Origin: Monoraphidium neglectum
Lineage: Eukaryota > Chlorophyta > Chlorophyceae > Sphaeropleales > Selenastraceae
Length of the DNA: 12,165 bases
NCBI RefSeq assembly: GCF_000611645.1
Contig: NW_014011892.1
Span: 1 to 12,165, forward strand
Reading direction: 5' to 3'
In this document: one piece after another, positions 12,043 through 12,165 of the stretch
Layout of the letters: each line of letters begins with the position of its first letter
How positions within the stretch are numbered: the stretch's first letter is position 1
Made by a program: the position numbers and the translations under genes
Notes under the pieces: generated by a model
Told to the model about the DNA's origin: nothing
The model's database searches: none
Seen by the model: only the letters and a program-made list of their open reading frames with translations

Positions 12043-12165
12043 GTAGCGCCTCAAGCAGCAGCTGGTTGGGCAGGGGGAAAGCACAACGCAGCACCTTGGC
12101 AGCAGCTGCCGCCGCGACACGAGTACCGTAATGAATCTAAAGTATGTAGAGCTACAGGAGCCTGG

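Overview
The window looks like nuclear DNA from a GC-rich green alga, probably a trebouxiophyte or other core chlorophyte. The evidence is three intron-rich genes with plant-type proteins, short GT-AG introns (76-338 nt, 9 of 17 with a GTGCG donor), TGTAA elements of the chlorophyte poly(A)-signal type, and remnants of a non-LTR retrotransposon. Species assignment is an inference; no taxonomic search was possible.

Layout. Positions 1-841 hold a TG/CG microsatellite and the 5' flank of the first gene. Positions 842-2490 (+) are a six-exon gene for coatomer subunit zeta, the small longin-domain subunit of the COPI vesicle coat. Positions 2491-3174 are a tail-to-tail intergenic segment. Positions 5518-3175 (-) are a six-exon gene for a short photolyase/cryptochrome-family protein resembling plant PHR2. 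It keeps the N-terminal antenna domain and only the start of the FAD domain. Positions 5519-6771 are the divergent upstream region shared with the next gene. Positions 6772-10017 (+) are an eight-exon gene for a DEAD-box RNA helicase with an N-terminal WW domain and a Gly-rich plus RS-like tail, the class of plant DRH1/RH14, RH40 and RH46. From 10018 to the end there is no recognisable host gene. This part contains two copies of the same LINE 3' end (the second preceded by the zinc-finger C-terminus of a reverse transcriptase ORF) and a TGTAA-plus-A12 signature that looks like a retroposed mRNA end.

All exon junctions of the three genes were worked out by hand. Splice phases agree at every junction, and the predicted proteins are 180, 385 and 599 residues. 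The genes do not form a pathway: they are three separate functions (vesicle coat, photolyase-like protein, RNA metabolism). I see no new multi-gene system. The most notable items are the truncated photolyase-like protein, its uncertain N-terminus, and the retroelement debris at the right end.
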